From positions 1 to 17,101 of the forward strand of contig WJIO01000294.1 in assembly GCA_014730235.1 (NCBI GenBank): a DNA stretch of 17,101 bases. Direction: 5' to 3'. The stretch comes from Candidatus Poribacteria bacterium (GTDB taxonomy: Bacteria; Poribacteria; DTPJ01; WJIO01). The position numbers and the translations under genes are program-made. Positions 14,926 through 17,101 of this stretch are shown piece by piece; within the stretch, counting starts at the first letter, position 1, and each line of letters opens with the position of its first letter. The notes below the pieces were generated by a model that ran no database searches, was not told the DNA's origin, and worked only from the letters and a program-made list of their open reading frames with translations.

Positions 14926-16098
14926 TTAATTCTCTTTAAATAACGATATATTCCAGGAAACTGGACTACCGTCCTTAAGTCTTAGATCACCTTTTTCAGG
15001 ATCACAGAATTGTGGATCTTTACCGTAAATCCCGTTGGATTCCGGTGCAGGTAGAACAGGTTTGCTCTTATCAACATCATCCATGCAATACCAAAGGTTA
15101 CCGGCAAATGTAAAGGTTTCCGGCGCAGTTTTCGGGCCGATATTGACAGTGTTGGATACTTCGTCAGAACGGAAGACAACTATGTTGTTTATGAATTTCC
15201 CGTTTCTGCACGGCACAAATTCCGGCCCCCGGGTTTCCTGTAAAATCCGCATAATCCACTTGCGAGGGCGATAGATTTTGTTGTATCTTACCAATGCCCC
15301 ATCCACCCCAACAAAAGCAACAGGGGCCATTGAACCTATGAAGGAGCATCCTTCGACGGTTATATCTTTTGCTTCGTAGCCCTGGGGGTCGGGACGGAAA
15401 AACTGAAGGCCTGTGCTGCCGCCTATGTTGACAGCCCGGGAGCCGGCATGCTCAAAGCGACAGCTTTGGATCGTTATATCCTTACTGCCACCCTTTATCT
15501 GTATGGCATTACTTCCCTTATCATCGCCGTGCCGGAAAGTGCAGTCCTCAATAACTCCCTTATGACATCCCACCATGTCAATCCCCGAACCGCCGCTCCC
15601 CCAGCGTTCCACAAAACATTCCTTCACCTTGAATTCATCCACGCCGGAAAGCTTAATGCCATCGCGGTTGCCCTCGGGCCCTATGTCCCGTACCGTTAAG
15701 CCATGCAGAAGGATATGATGGGCTGGCGTTTCATAAGTTCCGCCGTCGTCAATATTCAGGCCGTTGCCGGTAGCTCCAGACAAAATCAGGTTTCGTATTT
15801 CCAGATAAGAAGCTTCGGCAATGTGAATACAGTTCCCACCTCCCTGAATAACGGGCTTTTTCTCCGGATCGGCGGCATCTATTACTATGGTTTTATCCAA
15901 ATCACCATTTAGCTCCTGGATATATATTCCGCCTTCATAATTTCCCGGCGTTATCAATATGTTGTGTCCGGGCTTAGCTTGGGTCAGGGCTTGATTTAGT
16001 TCACTTGTGTTGTGGACTAAAGTTTCATTTTCCCGAGATACTGCTGTTGTTGCTGTGGTTATAATGCAAAGTAATACCATAAATATTGTGTTTATCAT
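14926..16098 (-). CDS. Secreted right-handed parallel beta-helix protein
   Basis: The 390-aa protein starts with a signal peptide (MINTIFMVLLCIITTATTA). The PL6/chondroitinase-B-like entry VHNTSELNQALTQAKPGHNILITPGNYEGG follows, then successive beta-helix coils, e.g. YLEIRNLILSGATGNGLNI, HILLHGLTVRDIG, FKVKECFVERWGSGGSGID, GVIEDCTFRHGDDKGSNAI and DITIQSCRFEHAGSRAV. The fold is shared by pectate lyases, alginate lyases and non-enzymatic surface proteins. I cannot identify a catalytic set, so a lyase role is only possible. The ATG at 16098 is preceded by an AAGGGA site. It lies 35 bp after the URO-D gene on the same strand, so the two probably share a transcript. Confidence 0.85.
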   Translation of the reverse strand: MINTIFMVLLCIITTATTAVSRENETLVHNTSELNQALTQAKPGHNILITPGNYEGGIYIQELNGDLDKTIVIDAADPEKKPVIQGGGNCIHIAEASYLEIRNLILSGATGNGLNIDDGGTYETPAHHILLHGLTVRDIGPEGNRDGIKLSGVDEFKVKECFVERWGSGGSGIDMVGCHKGVIEDCTFRHGDDKGSNAIQIKGGSKDITIQSCRFEHAGSRAVNIGGSTGLQFFRPDPQGYEAKDITVEGCSFIGSMAPVAFVGVDGALVRYNKIYRPRKWIMRILQETRGPEFVPCRNGKFINNIVVFRSDEVSNTVNIGPKTAPETFTFAGNLWYCMDDVDKSKPVLPAPESNGIYGKDPQFCDPEKGDLRLKDGSPVSWNISLFKEN

Positions 16099-16133
16099 GC
16101 TAATCCCTTCGTTAAACGATTTTGGAAATTGTA

Positions 16134-17101
16134 TTAGAGCTTCGCCGCCTCCCGATCTAAAATCTCCCAGGCCTTATTTATGTAAAACTTATAGTTTTCC
16201 AGGGGCGTGCCGTTGGGGATGCGGTGATCCAGAGCTAAGACGCATCCGCCGGTGGCTACTATAGGAGGTATTTTGTATTCCAGTTCGGCTTCAATCTCCA
16301 TTTTGCTGCGCCGGATGACGTGTTTGTCGATGCCTCCGTAAAAGGCCAGCTTTTCACCGTATTTTTTGCGGATTTTCACGATGTCCATGTTGGCAGCCGG
16401 TTCCATAGGGTGCATGCAGTTTACGCCGGAATCTATGAAGGCATCTATAACGCCGTTCATGTCGCCATCGCTGTCCTGGTCAAAAAGCCGGGCTCCCCGA
16501 TCTGCCAGCATGTCCCATATTTTTCGATAATAAGGCTTGATAAACTCCTGAATCTGCTTTGGACCTGCCAGTGATCCGCTTTTTCCTGCCATGTCCTCGT
16601 GGACACTTAGAAGATCAACTTGAACTTTTGAAGAGACCTCATCCAGCACCTTGTAGGCTGTATCGCTGATGGTATTCAGGATTTCGTGAACCAGCTCCGG
16701 CTGTTCGTAATAGGCCATGCAGAGACCCTCTTCACCTATCAACTGGCGGGGCTGGTCAAAACCTCCGGGAATATTTACACAAACAACCCTCTCATTTTCC
16801 AGGTGTTTTCTGGCTGTGGCCTCCCAATCTTTGCTGAGTCGGGCTTGGGAGAATTCGTAAAAAGGTTTAATTTTAAGCCAGTCGTCCATGTTTTTAACAG
16901 GATAATCAAGAGGCAGGGCGATGGTGGCTGCGCCTTTCCACAGCTTCATGGTGCGCCCGAGACCGTCCCTTGTGATGCTGTATTCTTCAGTTTCCTCTAT
17001 AGTTTCACCGGGGAATCCACCCATACGACCAGTATTGACAGGTATGCCGCCCCGGGCTTCAAAGCGATATTTAAAAGCAGAAAAATTCAATTCTTCCGGT
17101 G
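16134..17101 (-). CDS. Uroporphyrinogen decarboxylase (URO-D) family protein, 5' end outside window
   Basis: About 322 codons of a URO-D superfamily protein are visible. The frame is open to the window edge; the TTG at 17090 is not a convincing start, because in-frame residues (PEE) precede it and no ribosome site is seen. Recognisable stretches are YSITRDGLGRTMKLWKGAATIALPLDYPV, LLSVHEDMAGKSGSLAGPKQIQEFIKPYYRKI, FDQDSDGDMNGVIDAFIDSGVNCMHPMEP, LAFYGGIDKHVI and GGCVLALDHRIPNGTPLENY. This divergent branch is not heme-biosynthetic HemE; it is closer to corrinoid or CoM methyltransferase-like proteins, and such paralogues are expanded in glycan-degrading PVC-type bacteria. Its substrate is unknown. 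It is upstream of the beta-helix gene and likely co-transcribed with it. Confidence 0.85.
   Translation of the reverse strand, partial: PEELNFSAFKYRFEARGGIPVNTGRMGGFPGETIEETEEYSITRDGLGRTMKLWKGAATIALPLDYPVKNMDDWLKIKPFYEFSQARLSKDWEATARKHLENERVVCVNIPGGFDQPRQLIGEEGLCMAYYEQPELVHEILNTISDTAYKVLDEVSSKVQVDLLSVHEDMAGKSGSLAGPKQIQEFIKPYYRKIWDMLADRGARLFDQDSDGDMNGVIDAFIDSGVNCMHPMEPAANMDIVKIRKKYGEKLAFYGGIDKHVIRRSKMEIEAELEYKIPPIVATGGCVLALDHRIPNGTPLENYKFYINKAWEILDREAAKL

Noticed and set aside
17088-17090. TTG as the start of the URO-D family gene
   Set aside because: The frame continues to the window edge with plausible coding residues and there is no Shine-Dalgarno, so the true start lies outside.

Overview
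The window is bacterial, with moderate GC, Shine-Dalgarno sites before most genes and several secreted proteins with simple signal peptides. The gene set combines a DUF39 homocysteine-biosynthesis protein, an Rrf2 regulator with cysteines, a URO-D-type methyltransferase-like protein, heparinase II/III, GH95, parallel beta-helix and LamG proteins, and rhamnose mutarotase. This fits an anaerobic or microaerophilic glycan degrader of the Planctomycetes/Lentisphaerae/Poribacteria-like type. The phylum is an inference and is not proved by any marker here. No rRNA, tRNA, CRISPR array or transposase gene was seen.

Layout. (1) 1-1525, minus strand: a sulfur/methionine unit. A full-consensus promoter with an overlapping palindrome drives an Rrf2 regulator. 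This is followed by a short methionine-codon-rich leader ORF, a Rho-independent terminator whose T tract abuts the next ribosome binding site, and then the DUF39 gene, which runs off the window. The arrangement reads as a classical ribosome-mediated attenuator that senses methionine supply ahead of a homocysteine-forming enzyme. It is the most notable find here. (2) 1608-4348, minus strand: a fold-back repeat, a small PGPGW-like membrane protein, and a tightly coupled pair made of a radical SAM protein and a Gfo/Idh/MocA oxidoreductase. (3) 4495-8290, plus strand: a promoter, an exported CocE/NonD-type hydrolase and two tandem PaaK-like proteins. The first of these has lost the nucleotide-binding loop and the C-terminal lid; the second is intact. 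(4) 8302-8467: a second copy of the fold-back repeat. (5) 8519-11553, plus strand: exported heparinase II/III protein, PPC/DUF296 protein, L-rhamnose mutarotase (rhaM) and a terminator. (6) 11554-17101, minus strand: GH95 family alpha-L-fucosidase-like enzyme, secreted LamG protein, a 135-bp MITE, secreted parallel beta-helix protein and a URO-D family protein cut by the window end.

How the parts fit. Regions 5 and 6 look like a dispersed locus for acidic, deoxy-sugar-rich glycans. Exported lyase-like and binding proteins would act outside, GH95 would trim fucose-like residues inside, and RhaM would interconvert rhamnose anomers. The exported hydrolase with cytosolic acyl-CoA ligase-like proteins could release and activate an acyl substituent, but the substrate is unknown. 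The MITE appears to provide an outward promoter for the LamG-GH95 pair. Region 1 is metabolically separate.
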